A program made the position numbers and the translations under genes. A stretch of DNA of 64,000 bases, taken from NCBI RefSeq assembly GCF_900188485.1, contig NZ_FZPH01000001.1, positions 1 through 64,000 of the forward strand. The letters run 5' to 3'. The notes below the pieces were generated by a model, which was not told where the DNA came from, did not search any database, and saw only the letters and a program-made list of their open reading frames with translations. Below are positions 1 through 9,155 of this stretch, piece after piece. This DNA is from Asanoa hainanensis. GTDB lineage: Bacteria > Actinomycetota > Actinomycetes > Mycobacteriales > Micromonosporaceae. Numbering within the stretch: the stretch's first letter is position 1; every line of letters starts with the position of its first letter.

Positions 1-264
1 CGCGGGATCCGGCTACTACGACCCTCGTACCGCAACCGGACCCCACGACCGGACGAACACCTGCTCAAACCCGTCCGGCAACTCATCGAGTCAGTCAACG
101 ACACCCTCAAGGGCCAACTCGACCTCGAACTACACGGCGGACGCACCATCGAAGGTGTCGGTGCCCGCATCGCTCAACGACTACTCGCGATGACCGCCGC
201 CATCTGGCACAACCGCGCAACCGGCCAGCCCGTGACCAGGTCACTCATCGCCTACGACCACTGA
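1..264 (+). CDS. IS982-family transposase, C-terminal part (truncated by window edge)
   Basis: An open frame runs from the first base and stops at 262-264, giving about 87 residues. The tail includes an N-D-T-L-K-G-Q stretch, a GGRT turn, an AIWHN segment and a terminal RSLIAYDH. This matches my recollection of IS982-type DDE transposase C-termini in actinomycetes. The start lies outside the window. Only about 20 bp separate its stop from the ppk2 stop on the other strand, so the right end of the element must lie close to or within the ppk2 3' end. The family assignment rests on recognition of the tail only. Confidence 0.7.
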   Translation, partial: RGIRLLRPSYRNRTPRPDEHLLKPVRQLIESVNDTLKGQLDLELHGGRTIEGVGARIAQRLLAMTAAIWHNRATGQPVTRSLIAYDH

Positions 265-284
265 ACCCGTTAGGAATTACTCGT
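265..284. mobile_element. Probable right end of the IS element
   Basis: This is the only DNA between the transposase stop and the ppk2 stop, so the terminal inverted repeat of the element should fall here. The left end is outside the window, so the repeat cannot be matched. Confidence 0.3.
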
Positions 285-1208
285 CTAGAACTGGGTGAAC
301 GCCCGCCCGTGCGGCTCGCCGTCCTCGAACAGCTCGCTCGCGGGGCCGACGATCTGCGGGTCCGGCGTACCCACGATCTCCTCGTCCTTGTTGTCGTAGG
401 GGAACCGGGTCAGCACGTGGCGCATAGCGGCCAGCCGGGCGCGCTTCTTGTCGTTGCTCTTGATCATCGTCCACGGCGCGTCGGCGGTGTGCGTGTAGAA
501 GAACATCGCCTCCTTCGCCTCGGTGTACTCGTCCCACTTGTCGAGCGACGCGAGGTCGGTCGGCGAGAGCTTCCACTGGCGCACCGGGTCGACCTGGCGG
601 ATCAGGAAACGCGTGCGCTGTTCGTGCCGGGTGACCGAGAACCAGAACTTGATGAGGTTTATCCCCGAACGCACCAGCATCCGTTCGAGCTCGGGCGTCT
701 CCCGCATGAACTCGAGGTATTCGCCCCGGGTGCAGTAGCCCATCACCCGCTCGACACCGGCACGGTTGTACCAGGACCGGTCGAACAGCACCATCTCGCG
801 CGCCGCGGGCAGGTGGGCGATGTAGCGCTGGAAGTACCACTGCGACGTCTCGCGCGCGCTGGGCTTCTCCAGTGCGACCACGGTGGCGCCACGCGGGTTG
901 AGATGCTCCATGAAGCGCTTGATCGTGCCGCCCTTGCCGGCCGCGTCCCGACCCTCGAACAGGATCACCAGGCGCTGGTCGTTGGCCTTGATCCAGTTTT
1001 GCAGCTTGAGCAGCTCGATCTGCAGCAGGCGCTTGTCCCGCTCGTAGTCGGTGCGATCGAGCCGCTCCTCGTACGGGTAGTTCTCGCGCCAGGTGTCGAC
1101 CAGCTCGCCGTCGGACTTGAGCAGGACCGGGTCGTCATCGTCGTCGTCGAGCACCTTGTAGCCGTCGTACCTGTTGAGCAAGTTCGGGGTGCCACTGTCC
1201 GCGCTCAT
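285..1208 (-). CDS. ppk2: Polyphosphate kinase 2 (PPK2 family)
   Basis: The 307-aa product belongs to the PPK2 family, which transfers phosphate between inorganic polyphosphate and nucleotides in the cytoplasm. The Walker A motif GRDAAGKGG is at residues 86-94 and the Walker B-type motif DRSWYNR at 143-149, and the length fits a single-domain PPK2. A run of six aspartates lies at residues 21-26 ahead of the catalytic core. The gene stands alone, divergent from an SDR gene 67 bp away, and its 3' end abuts an IS element. I cannot tell from sequence whether it favours ADP or GDP/AMP. Confidence 0.95.
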   Translation of the reverse strand: MSADSGTPNLLNRYDGYKVLDDDDDDPVLLKSDGELVDTWRENYPYEERLDRTDYERDKRLLQIELLKLQNWIKANDQRLVILFEGRDAAGKGGTIKRFMEHLNPRGATVVALEKPSARETSQWYFQRYIAHLPAAREMVLFDRSWYNRAGVERVMGYCTRGEYLEFMRETPELERMLVRSGINLIKFWFSVTRHEQRTRFLIRQVDPVRQWKLSPTDLASLDKWDEYTEAKEAMFFYTHTADAPWTMIKSNDKKRARLAAMRHVLTRFPYDNKDEEIVGTPDPQIVGPASELFEDGEPHGRAFTQF

Positions 1209-1275
1209 GGGGTGACGCTACCCAGCCACGGTGACCATCAATCGCGCATCGGGTGAACAGCGGTAGCGTGGGCGA

Positions 1276-2058
1276 ATGATGATCGACCTGTCGGGAAAGA
1301 CGGCCGTGGTGACCGGTTCGTCCTCCGGGATCGGGCTGGCCATCGGGGCCGGCCTGGCGGCCGCCGGCGCGCGCGTGGTGCTCACCGGGCGCGACGAGGA
1401 ACGGCTCAAGGCGGCGGCGGAGTCGCTGCGGGCCACGGGCGCGGTCGTAAGGGCCGTCGCGGTCGACCTGGCGGCCGACGCCGGCCCACTGATCGAGGCC
1501 GAGCCCGAGGCGGACATCCTGGTCAACAACCTCGGGATCTTCGAGGCGCGGCCGCCGCTGGAGATCACCGACGACGAGTGGCAGCGCTACTTCGAGACCA
1601 ACGTGCTCGCCGGTGTCCGGCTGACCCGGCACTACCTGCCGGGCATGATGGACCGCGGCTGGGGACGGGTGCAGTACATCGCCAGCGACTCCGCGGTGGT
1701 GACGCCGGCCGAGATGATCCACTACGGGATGACCAAGACCGCGCTGCTCGGCGTCTCGCGCGGCTTCGCGAAGGCCGCCTCCGGTTCGGGCGTCACCGTC
1801 AACACCGTGATCGCCGGGCCGACGCACACCGGTGGGGTGGAGACCTTCGTCCGCCAGCTCGTGCCCGGTGACCTCCCGTGGGAGGAGGCGCAACGGCGGT
1901 TCATGCGAGAGTATCGGCCGCAGTCGCTGATCCAGCGGCTGATCGAGCCGGAGGAGATCGCGAACATGGTGGTGTACCTGAGCTCGCCGCAGGCGTCGGC
2001 GACCACCGGCGGCGCGCTGCGCGTCGACGGCGGCTACGTCGACGCGATCCTGCCCTGA
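1276..2058 (+). CDS. SDR family NAD(P)-dependent oxidoreductase
   Basis: This 260-aa classical short-chain dehydrogenase has a TGSSSGIG cofactor motif at residues 13-20. N110, S137, Y150 and K154 form the usual catalytic set (S-x12-Y-x3-K). The C-terminal segment ends in the typical GGxLRVDGG-type strand. Its substrate cannot be read from sequence. The stop codon overlaps the start of the next gene by one base (TGATG), so the two are probably translationally coupled. Confidence 0.92.
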   Translation: MMIDLSGKTAVVTGSSSGIGLAIGAGLAAAGARVVLTGRDEERLKAAAESLRATGAVVRAVAVDLAADAGPLIEAEPEADILVNNLGIFEARPPLEITDDEWQRYFETNVLAGVRLTRHYLPGMMDRGWGRVQYIASDSAVVTPAEMIHYGMTKTALLGVSRGFAKAASGSGVTVNTVIAGPTHTGGVETFVRQLVPGDLPWEEAQRRFMREYRPQSLIQRLIEPEEIANMVVYLSSPQASATTGGALRVDGGYVDAILP

Positions 2059-3236
2059 TGCCGGCCGGGCCGGCGCCGGCCACGTCGGCGGCGGAGCGGC
2101 ACGCGTCCTGGCTGGAGCTCTTCTTCGACCTGGTCGTGGTCGTCGCGGTCGCTCAGCTCGCGCACCAGCTCGAGGGTGAGCCCACCGTGCGCGACGCGGG
2201 CCTGTTCGTGGTGCTCTTCTACGCGGTCTGGAGCGTGTGGACCAGCTTCACGTTGTACGCGAACGTCGCCGCCACGAAGACGCGTACGCGGGCGATGCTC
2301 GTGGCGATGTTCGGCATCGCGGTGATGGCCGCGGCGATCCCCGAGGCGGCGGGGGACCGGGGTGAGGCGTTCGCGATCGCGTACGTCTGCTGCCGCTGGC
2401 TCGGGATGCTCTCCTGGCGGCGGACCGGCCAGTTGCTGTTCAGCTGGCCGGCGGCGCAGGCGGGCGCCGGCTTCGTGCCGTGGGTGGTGTCGATCTGGGT
2501 CCAGCCGCCGGCCCGCTACTGGCTGTGGACCGCGGGCGTCGTGCTGGACATCGCCATCTCGGTGTACCAGGGCAGCCGCGGACCCGAGCTCCTCGCGCGG
2601 ATGCGCCGCTCGCCCTCCCGGCGCGGCCAGTCCCGTCAGCTGGCCCCGGCCAGCGTGGACGTGACCCACCTCGGCGAGCGGCTCGGCCTGTTCATCATCA
2701 TCGTGCTCGGCGAGGCGGTGGCCCAGGTCGTCCTCGCGGCCGCCGAGGTGGACTGGACCCGGCCGTTGTTCATCGCCGCCCTGGCGGGCTTCGGCCTGCT
2801 GGTCTGCCTGTGGTGGCTGACCCTCGAATACGGAGCCCTGGCCGTGCCCCGGTTCGGCGAGCACCGCATCGAGGCCTGGCTGGGGCTGCCGGCCCACTTC
2901 CTGCTCACCATGGCCATCACCAGCGTGGCCGCGGGCCTGGGGATGCTGGCGGAGGACCCGTCCGAGCCGCTGTCGCTCGCGTCCCGGTGGGCGTTGTGCG
3001 GGGGACTGGCGCTCTACTTCCTCACCACGACGGTGGTCGGCTTCCTGACCGGTGCGCCGAAGGGCTGGCTCTACGGCCGGGTCCTGCCGGCGACGGTGGC
3101 CTGCGCGCTGCTGGGGGCCCTGGGCTGGTCGTTGGAGGCGCGTTGGCTGGCGTTGGCTCTGGTGGCGGTCGCGGTCTGGCAGGTGCGCTACGCCCGCCGG
3201 CACAACGTGGAATCGGCCGGATCCAGCCCGGCGTAG
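2058..3236 (+). CDS. Low temperature requirement protein A (LtrA) family membrane protein
   Basis: The 392-aa polytopic membrane protein begins with the family hallmark RHASWLELFFDLV (residues 14-26), followed by many hydrophobic segments. LtrA was named from a cold-growth phenotype in Listeria; its biochemical role is not established. I chose the ATG at 2058 because it overlaps the SDR stop and the LtrA homology starts immediately after it. The frame is open further upstream but only as antisense-like low-complexity sequence. The 3' end overlaps the convergent Crp-family gene by 49 bp. Confidence 0.9.
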   Translation: MPAGPAPATSAAERHASWLELFFDLVVVVAVAQLAHQLEGEPTVRDAGLFVVLFYAVWSVWTSFTLYANVAATKTRTRAMLVAMFGIAVMAAAIPEAAGDRGEAFAIAYVCCRWLGMLSWRRTGQLLFSWPAAQAGAGFVPWVVSIWVQPPARYWLWTAGVVLDIAISVYQGSRGPELLARMRRSPSRRGQSRQLAPASVDVTHLGERLGLFIIIVLGEAVAQVVLAAAEVDWTRPLFIAALAGFGLLVCLWWLTLEYGALAVPRFGEHRIEAWLGLPAHFLLTMAITSVAAGLGMLAEDPSEPLSLASRWALCGGLALYFLTTTVVGFLTGAPKGWLYGRVLPATVACALLGALGWSLEARWLALALVAVAVWQVRYARRHNVESAGSSPA

Positions 3237-3916
3237 CGGTGCAGGGCCGGCACGTCGAGCAGCAGGATGCGGCCCGGTTCGAGAGCCAGCCAGCCGCGGC
3301 GCTCCAGGCGGGACAGCACGGCGCTGACCGACTGGCGGGCGCCGCCGGCCACGTTGGCCAGCACGGTGACGCCGATGTCGACGCTCATCGGGTCGGTGTG
3401 CCGGGCCATCCGCAACAACGCCTTCGCGACGCGCCGGGCCAGGTCCAGAATCATCAGGTCGGCGCGTTGTTCGGCCAGGGTGCGCACGTGTCCGGCGAAT
3501 TGCAGAACGACATTGCGGGTGAGTAGCACCGACGCCGCCGCCATCGTCACGACCGGTGGCGCGGGAATCGCCAGAATGACGCTATCGCGGATTACTTCCA
3601 CCGACGCCAGGTGCGGGCGGCGGTCGAATACCGCGATGTCGCCGACCGCGTGAGGCGGGCCTTTCACGTGCAACACGGAACGGCGCCCGGATCGGCTCGG
3701 TTGAAACTCGCACACCTGGCCGCTGTGCACGACCACCAGGTCGAGCGGCTCGTCGCCCTGGTTCCAGAGGATCATGCCGGGGTGTACGGCGAACGGTGTC
3801 ACCTGCGTCGTCAGGTCCGCCAGCGCGTCCGGCGGCAGGCCACGGAAGAGCGGGCACCGGGCGAGAGTGGTGGTGATCTGGGCGTCGGTCGGGATGCGCG
3901 CGGAATCGTCGGCCAT
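3188..3916 (-). CDS. Crp/Fnr family transcriptional regulator
   Basis: The 242-aa regulator has an N-terminal cyclic-nucleotide-binding-type beta roll (about residues 15-130, with an LWNQGDEP-type turn). A C-terminal winged helix follows, with GGARQSVSAVLSRL as the recognition helix region. I prefer the ATG at 3916 because GAGGGAG lies 4 nt upstream; an in-frame ATG at 3979 would add 21 residues without a ribosome site. Effector-binding residues are not clearly those of E. coli Crp, so the ligand is unknown. It is divergent from the HSP90-like gene. Confidence 0.88.
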   Translation of the reverse strand: MADDSARIPTDAQITTTLARCPLFRGLPPDALADLTTQVTPFAVHPGMILWNQGDEPLDLVVVHSGQVCEFQPSRSGRRSVLHVKGPPHAVGDIAVFDRRPHLASVEVIRDSVILAIPAPPVVTMAAASVLLTRNVVLQFAGHVRTLAEQRADLMILDLARRVAKALLRMARHTDPMSVDIGVTVLANVAGGARQSVSAVLSRLERRGWLALEPGRILLLDVPALHRYAGLDPADSTLCRRA

Positions 3917-4249
3917 CGGGCTCCCTCGGTCGGGTGGCGCTGGTGGTCGGTCCGGGTGAATCACCGTTGTGCATGACATGAATAGGTTGGCTCATTCGCC
4001 GGCGGAGCGATTGTGAACCAACCAGCATCGCAGGTCGATCGGTAGTCGTAAACCACGTCGTCCGATGTCCAGTATGGATGCTGACGAACGCAAGTCAATC
4101 GCACACCATGGTGTTGCGGCAATGGCAATTGTCATTGGCACGACAGAAAACGCCGGAGGCGTTACTGGGGGTGGCCGCCGTGGCCCGACGGCGGCCACCG
4201 TGGCGGGGGCACACGGGACGGGCGGACGGGCGGTACCTTGGGCACCGCC
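3917..4249. promoter_or_regulatory. Divergent intergenic region between crp-type and HSP90-type genes
   Basis: This 333-bp gap has visibly lower GC than its neighbours and no convincing gene. It contains a short palindrome GGTGAATCACC (3955-3965). It also has a longer inverted repeat, GGTTGGCTCA (3985-3994) against TGAACCAACC (4014-4023), with nine of ten pairs and a 19-nt spacer. Two hairpins lie nearer the HSP90 gene. The inverted repeats are candidate operators for the adjacent Crp-type regulator, which is inference. Confidence 0.4.
4149..4198 (+). promoter_or_regulatory. Two tandem hairpins in the leader of the HSP90-like gene
   Basis: The first is AACGCC-GGA-GGCGTT (4149-4163). The second is a perfect 10-bp stem, GTGGCCGCCG against CGGCGGCCAC, with an 8-nt loop (4171-4198). 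They end 51 nt before the start codon and have no T-tract. They could be a leader structure or a terminator for upstream transcription. Confidence 0.35.
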
Positions 4250-6025
4250 ATGGACGCTCACCGCACCTTCCAGGTCGACCTCGCCGGCCTGGTCGACCTG
4301 CTCAGCCACCATCTCTACGCCAGCCCGCGGGTCTACGTCCGCGAGCTGCTGCAGAACGCCGTCGACGCGATCACCGCGCGCCGCCTCAAGGAGCCGGGCG
4401 CGCCGGGCAGCGTCGCGCTGGACACCGCCGGCGACGGGCTGCGGGTGACCGACTCCGGCGTCGGGCTGACGGAGGCGCAGGTCCACGAGCTGCTGGCCAC
4501 CATCGGCCGCAGCTCCAAACGCGACGACCTCGGCTTCGCCCGCCACGAGTTCCTCGGCCAGTTCGGCATCGGCCTGCTGTCGTGCTTCCTGGTGGCCCGG
4601 GAGATCGTCGTGCTCACCCGCGCGGCCGGTCACCCCGCCGTGCGCTGGACGGGGTACGACGACGGCCGCTACCTGGTCGAGCGGGTCGACGGCGAGCACC
4701 CGGTCGGCACCACCGTCACCCTGCTGCCCCGCCCCGGCGCGAAGAGCTGGTTCGCCCCGGCCACGGTGCTCGAGCTGGCGCGGCTCTACGGCGACCAGCT
4801 GCCGGTCGAGGTGACCGTCGACGGCACACCGACCACGGGCCCGGTGGTGAGCGCGCCGTGGGAGACGACCAGCACCCGCGCGTGGACCGCGTACGCCGAG
4901 CGCACCATGGGCCTGACCCCGTTCGACGTGATCCCGCTGGCGGTGCCGGAGGCCGGGCTGACCGGCGCGGCGTTCGTCATGCCGCAGCCGCTGAACCCGG
5001 CGCAGCGCGGCGGCCACCGGGTCTACCTCAAGCACATGCTGCTCGCCGAGAGCGCCGAGCGGCTGCTGCCCGAGTGGGCGTTCTTCGCCCGCTGCGTGGT
5101 CGACACCAGCGAGCTGCGGCCGACCGCCAGCCGCGAGGCGCTCTACGAGGACGGCCTGCTCGACAGCACCCGCGAGGCGCTCGGCGACCAGTTGCGCGGC
5201 TGGCTGGTCCGGCTGGCCCGCACCGACCCGCGCCGGCTCGGCGAGTTCCTCCACGTGCACCACCTCGGCGTCAAGGCGCTGGCCCTGCACGACGACGTGA
5301 TGCTCGACCTGGTCGCGTCGTGGTGGCCGATGGAGACCAACGTCGGCCGGATGACGCTGCGCGAGTTCCGCGAGCGGCACGGCGTGATCCGCTACAGCGC
5401 CACCACCGACCAGTTCCGCCAGCTCGCCGGCATCGCCGCCGCGCAGGACCTGGCGCTGGTCAACGCCGGCTACACCTACGACGCCGAGATCATCGAGCGG
5501 CTGGCCCAGGTCGAGCGGGGCGTGCGGATCGAGCGGCTCGACCCGACCGACCTGGCCACCCGGTTCGAGACCGTCGACCCGGCCGTCGAGCTCGGCCTGC
5601 GCGGGTTCAGCACGGCCGCGCAGCGCGCGCTCGACCGGCTCGGCTGCGAGGTCGTGCTGCGCGCCTTCGACCCGCCGTCGGTGCCGGCCCTCTACCTGGT
5701 CGACCGGGAGACGACGTTCCGGCAGGAGCTGCGGGCCACCCGCGAGAAGGCCGACCCGGTCTGGTCCGACGTGCTGGCCGCCCTCGACGACCGCCGCGCC
5801 GACACCCGCCCGCAGCTCGTGCTCAACCACCGCAACGCGCTGGTCCGCCGGATCACCGTGCTGCCCACCGCCGACCTGGTCGAGCTCGCCGTCGAGGCGC
5901 TCTACGGCCAGGCCCTGCTGCTCGGCTACCACCCCATCCGCCCGGCCGACGCCGCCCTGCTCAACCGATCGTTCCTGGGGCTGCTCGACCGGGCCGTGCC
6001 GACCGATCCGGAGGCCGGGCCGTGA
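4250..6025 (+). CDS. HSP90 (HtpG-like) family chaperone ATPase
   Basis: The 591-aa protein carries the GHKL ATPase signature of Hsp90. E32 and N36 lie in ELLQNAVDA, DSGVG is at 68-72, and the lid motif GQFGIG is at 103-108. Middle- and C-terminal regions are present but divergent from HtpG. I chose the ATG at 4250; a TTG four codons upstream is possible. The stop overlaps the GTG of the next gene (GTGA), so this chaperone is translationally coupled to a large TPR protein that may act as its co-chaperone. No CIRCE or HAIR heat-shock operator was seen upstream. Confidence 0.9.
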   Translation: MDAHRTFQVDLAGLVDLLSHHLYASPRVYVRELLQNAVDAITARRLKEPGAPGSVALDTAGDGLRVTDSGVGLTEAQVHELLATIGRSSKRDDLGFARHEFLGQFGIGLLSCFLVAREIVVLTRAAGHPAVRWTGYDDGRYLVERVDGEHPVGTTVTLLPRPGAKSWFAPATVLELARLYGDQLPVEVTVDGTPTTGPVVSAPWETTSTRAWTAYAERTMGLTPFDVIPLAVPEAGLTGAAFVMPQPLNPAQRGGHRVYLKHMLLAESAERLLPEWAFFARCVVDTSELRPTASREALYEDGLLDSTREALGDQLRGWLVRLARTDPRRLGEFLHVHHLGVKALALHDDVMLDLVASWWPMETNVGRMTLREFRERHGVIRYSATTDQFRQLAGIAAAQDLALVNAGYTYDAEIIERLAQVERGVRIERLDPTDLATRFETVDPAVELGLRGFSTAAQRALDRLGCEVVLRAFDPPSVPALYLVDRETTFRQELRATREKADPVWSDVLAALDDRRADTRPQLVLNHRNALVRRITVLPTADLVELAVEALYGQALLLGYHPIRPADAALLNRSFLGLLDRAVPTDPEAGP

Positions 6026-8787
6026 ACGTCACCGAGATGCTCGACCAGGCGCGCGAGCTGCCCTACGGCGCCGCGCAGATCGCCCTGCTGGAGCAGGCGA
6101 TCGCCCACGCCGACGCCCAGCGGCTGACCGACGAGGCGTTCGAGGCCCGGATGCTGGCCACCACCGGCTACATCTACGGCGGCGAGCCGGCCCGCTCGTT
6201 CGTGACGTTCAGCTGGTGCCTGACCGAGTTCGATCAGGACCCTGTGCGCCACGGCGGCTGGACGCACAGCCTGCTCTGGTCGTTCAAGGCCATGGTCAAC
6301 GCGATGAACAAGTTCCCGGAGATCCCACTCGGGCGCACCGTGGACGTCCTCGACGACATGGAGCGCCGATGGCGCGCCGGCGGCCACAGTCCGCACGCCG
6401 TCTACGCACACCGGCACCTGCTGGCCCGGCACGTGGGCGACCTCGACGCGGCCGAGCAGTGGTTCGACCGCTGGAACACGGCGCCGCGCGACGACCTGTC
6501 CGACTGCGTTGGCTGTGACCCGACCAACAAGGCAGTCTGGCTGGCGACGCGCGGCCGCGACGAGGAGGCGGTCGCCCTCGCCGAACCCGTGCTCGCCGGC
6601 CGGCTGACCTGCACCGAGCAGCCGCAGTCGATGTACACGACGCTGCTGCTGCCCTACCTGCGCACCGGGCGCGCCGACGCGGCCCGGGACGCGCACCGCC
6701 GGGCGTACCGGCTGCACCGCACCCACCTGGCCGACCTCGCCGACATCGCGCAGCACGTCGCGTTCTGTCGGCTGACGGGCAACGACGTCCTCGGCCTGGA
6801 GATCGTCGAGCGGCACCTCGGCTGGCTGGAACGTTCGCCGACCCCGTTCGCGACGATGACGTTCGCCGCGGCCGCGGCTTCCGTGCTGCGCGGCCTCGAC
6901 ACGTCCGGCAACGGCGGTCTGACCGTCGCCGGCCGGTCGGTGGGCGCCGTCGCCGAGGAGCTGTCCGCGCGGGCCCTCGAGCTCGCGGCCCGGTTCGACG
7001 CCCGCAACGGCACCGCCCACCAGTCGGAGGGCACGCGGGAGACGCTGTCCGCGGTGCCGATCGATGCCAACTTCCGGCTGGCGGTGCCGGGCTCCCGGAG
7101 CGCGCACGCCGCGCCGGCCGTCGCGGAGCCGGCCCCGGTGCGTCCGGTGTGGACGGATCCGGTGCCGGTCACCGACACTCCCGACGAGCTGCTCGACCTG
7201 GCCGAGGCCGCCTTCCGCGGGCGCCGGGAGGAGGAGGCGTTCGCCGCCTGGACCGCCTTCGACGAGCGCTACGGCTCTGGGCCGCTGACCGACCTGCAAC
7301 AAGCCCGCCGCACCGACGCCGCGGGCAGCCGGGCGTCGGCCGACGACGACGCCGCCGGCGCCGAGACGGCCTGGCGGCAGGCGGACGCGCTCTACGCCGC
7401 GGCCGGTGACGAGGTGCGCCGTCAGGTGGTGCGCGGCCGGCTCGGGATGGGGCTGCTGCGGGCGGGCCGCGCGCGCGAGGGCCGGGAGCTCATCGAGGCG
7501 TCCACCGCGTACCTGGTGGCGGAGGGCACGCCGAGCCGGCTCGCCCGGGCCTATCTGCGGCTGGCGTACGCGCAGGCGGCCACCGGCCTGATCCCGGAGT
7601 CGGTGGCCACCGGCCGGATGGCGCAGGAGCACGCCGACGCCGCGGAGGACCCCTCCGTGTACGGTCAGATCCTCGCGCTGCGGGCCCAGGCGCTCGGCCA
7701 GCTCGGCGAGACCGAGGAGGCCGAGGCGGCGGCCGCCGAGAGCCGTGACCGGTTCCGGGCGGCCGGCCTGCCCGACGAGCTCGCGCACGCCTGCTTCCTG
7801 CACGGTGTCACGCTCCGCCAGCTCGACCGGGGCGAGGAGGCGCTGGTGGCCTTCGACGAGGGGCTCGCGGCGCCGTGCGCTCCGGCCGTACGCCGTCTGG
7901 TCACCCGGCAGCGCGCCGGCCTGCTGGCGAACTCGGCGCGGGCCGCCGAGGCGATCGCCCCGCTGGCCGAGGAGATCGCCGCGCTGACCGCCGCCGACGA
8001 TCGCGAGACCGTCCCGCACACCCAGTTCGAGCTGGCGATCGCGTACCTCAACGCCGGTCGGCCGCTGGACGCGGCGGAGGTCGCCGAGGAGGCGCTCGCC
8101 GCGTTCGAGGCCGCCGGCGAGCCGCAGGCGCTGGCCGTCCGTGACCTGCTGGTCGCGGTCTACCAGGAACTGTCCGAGCACGAGTCGGTGCTGGCCCAGC
8201 TGACCGCGATGGCCACGACGATCGCCGCCGGCGACGACCCGGAGGCCCTGGCCCAGATCACGGAGCGGCTCGCCGAGGCGCTCGACCGGCTCGACCGCGA
8301 CGCGACCGCGGCAGCCCGGTTCGCCGACGCGGCCGCCGCCTGGTCCACCGCCAAGCGACCGGTCGACGCCCTGCGCGCCCGCCGCCGGCACGCCACCTCG
8401 CTGCTGTGGGCGGCCCAGCCGGAGCCGGCGCTGGCGGCGCTGGCCGAGGCCGACGCCGCCGCGGCGGCGCTGCCCGACGAGCCGCACGCGATCTGGGAGC
8501 GGGCGATGCTCGACTACGACGGTGCCCGGCTGCTGGATCGCCTCGACCGCTCGGACGAGGCGATACCGCGGGCGGCCCGGGCGGCCGAGGGCTTTCGGTC
8601 GCTGGGCGCCGGCACCCAGGTCGGCTTCGCGGGCCTGCTGCACGGCGAGCTGCTGCGGTCGGTGGGGCGGGCGGCGGAGGCCGGGCCGGTGCTGTCCGCC
8701 GCGCTGGCCCAGGTGCCCGACGACGAGCGGGCCCTGCGCGGTCAGCTGGAGAGTGCGCTGTCCGCCGCAGCAGAAGACCGGTTTTGA
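6022..8787 (+). CDS. Large TPR-repeat protein coupled to the HSP90-like chaperone
   Basis: The GTG at 6022 overlaps the previous stop by 4 nt and gives a 921-aa, alanine- and arginine-rich helical protein. Residues 1-330 form one repeat-containing block with a DCVGCDP motif. Residues of about 355-375 are a proline/alanine-rich linker. The rest is a long run of TPR-like helix pairs (recurring A-x-A-L-x-x-L-G patterns) to the C-terminus. It has no signal peptide and is probably cytoplasmic. Function as an HSP90 partner is inferred from overlap and domain type; individual repeats were not scored. Confidence 0.8.
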   Translation: MNVTEMLDQARELPYGAAQIALLEQAIAHADAQRLTDEAFEARMLATTGYIYGGEPARSFVTFSWCLTEFDQDPVRHGGWTHSLLWSFKAMVNAMNKFPEIPLGRTVDVLDDMERRWRAGGHSPHAVYAHRHLLARHVGDLDAAEQWFDRWNTAPRDDLSDCVGCDPTNKAVWLATRGRDEEAVALAEPVLAGRLTCTEQPQSMYTTLLLPYLRTGRADAARDAHRRAYRLHRTHLADLADIAQHVAFCRLTGNDVLGLEIVERHLGWLERSPTPFATMTFAAAAASVLRGLDTSGNGGLTVAGRSVGAVAEELSARALELAARFDARNGTAHQSEGTRETLSAVPIDANFRLAVPGSRSAHAAPAVAEPAPVRPVWTDPVPVTDTPDELLDLAEAAFRGRREEEAFAAWTAFDERYGSGPLTDLQQARRTDAAGSRASADDDAAGAETAWRQADALYAAAGDEVRRQVVRGRLGMGLLRAGRAREGRELIEASTAYLVAEGTPSRLARAYLRLAYAQAATGLIPESVATGRMAQEHADAAEDPSVYGQILALRAQALGQLGETEEAEAAAAESRDRFRAAGLPDELAHACFLHGVTLRQLDRGEEALVAFDEGLAAPCAPAVRRLVTRQRAGLLANSARAAEAIAPLAEEIAALTAADDRETVPHTQFELAIAYLNAGRPLDAAEVAEEALAAFEAAGEPQALAVRDLLVAVYQELSEHESVLAQLTAMATTIAAGDDPEALAQITERLAEALDRLDRDATAAARFADAAAAWSTAKRPVDALRARRRHATSLLWAAQPEPALAALAEADAAAAALPDEPHAIWERAMLDYDGARLLDRLDRSDEAIPRAARAAEGFRSLGAGTQVGFAGLLHGELLRSVGRAAEAGPVLSAALAQVPDDERALRGQLESALSAAAEDRF

Positions 8788-8815
8788 TCGGTCCGGATCG
8801 GGGCATTCCCCTGTC

Positions 8816-9136
8816 ATGTCGACCATCGAAGCCACCGACGACCCGCCCGCCATCGCCCAGGTCTCGCCGGGCATGGAGGTCCACGACGCGGCCGGCGTGC
8901 CGGTCGGCATGGTCGACGCGGTCCAGCAGCCCGACACCGAGATCCGGCCCCAGCTCCCGGCCGGGCCGGCCGAGCTCTACATGGCCACGGGCTACCTGCT
9001 GGTCGACCGCGGCGAGCAGTTCGAGAACGACGTGTACGTCAGCGGCGCCCAGGTCGACCACGTCAGCGGCACGGGCGACGGCGCCCTGGTCACCCTCAAT
9101 GTGAGTTGGGCCGAGCTGGACCGCGCCATCGACTGA
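8816..9136 (+). CDS. DUF2171-like / PRC-barrel-like small protein
   Basis: The ATG at 8816 gives 106 residues. Residues 14-35 contain GMEVHDAAGVPVGMVDAV, the GxxVxxxxGxxVGxVxxV pattern of DUF2171/PRC-barrel-like folds. A second half ends in an acidic strand. It is soluble and uncharged overall, with no signal peptide. It lies 28 bp after the TPR gene and 19 bp before the peroxidase gene and may be cotranscribed with them. Its role is unknown. Confidence 0.65.
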   Translation: MSTIEATDDPPAIAQVSPGMEVHDAAGVPVGMVDAVQQPDTEIRPQLPAGPAELYMATGYLLVDRGEQFENDVYVSGAQVDHVSGTGDGALVTLNVSWAELDRAID

Positions 9137-9155
9137 GTCCCGGTAACGTGGCGCC

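Noticed and set aside
3917-4249. CIRCE or HAIR heat-shock operator before the HSP90-like gene
   Set aside because: Neither the TTAGCACTC/GAGTGCTAA dyad nor the CTTGAGT/ACTCAAG dyad is present.
5926-8937. A 1003-codon open frame antisense to the TPR gene
   Set aside because: It has no recognisable motifs and the biased composition of an antisense shadow; the plus-strand gene is coupled to its neighbour.
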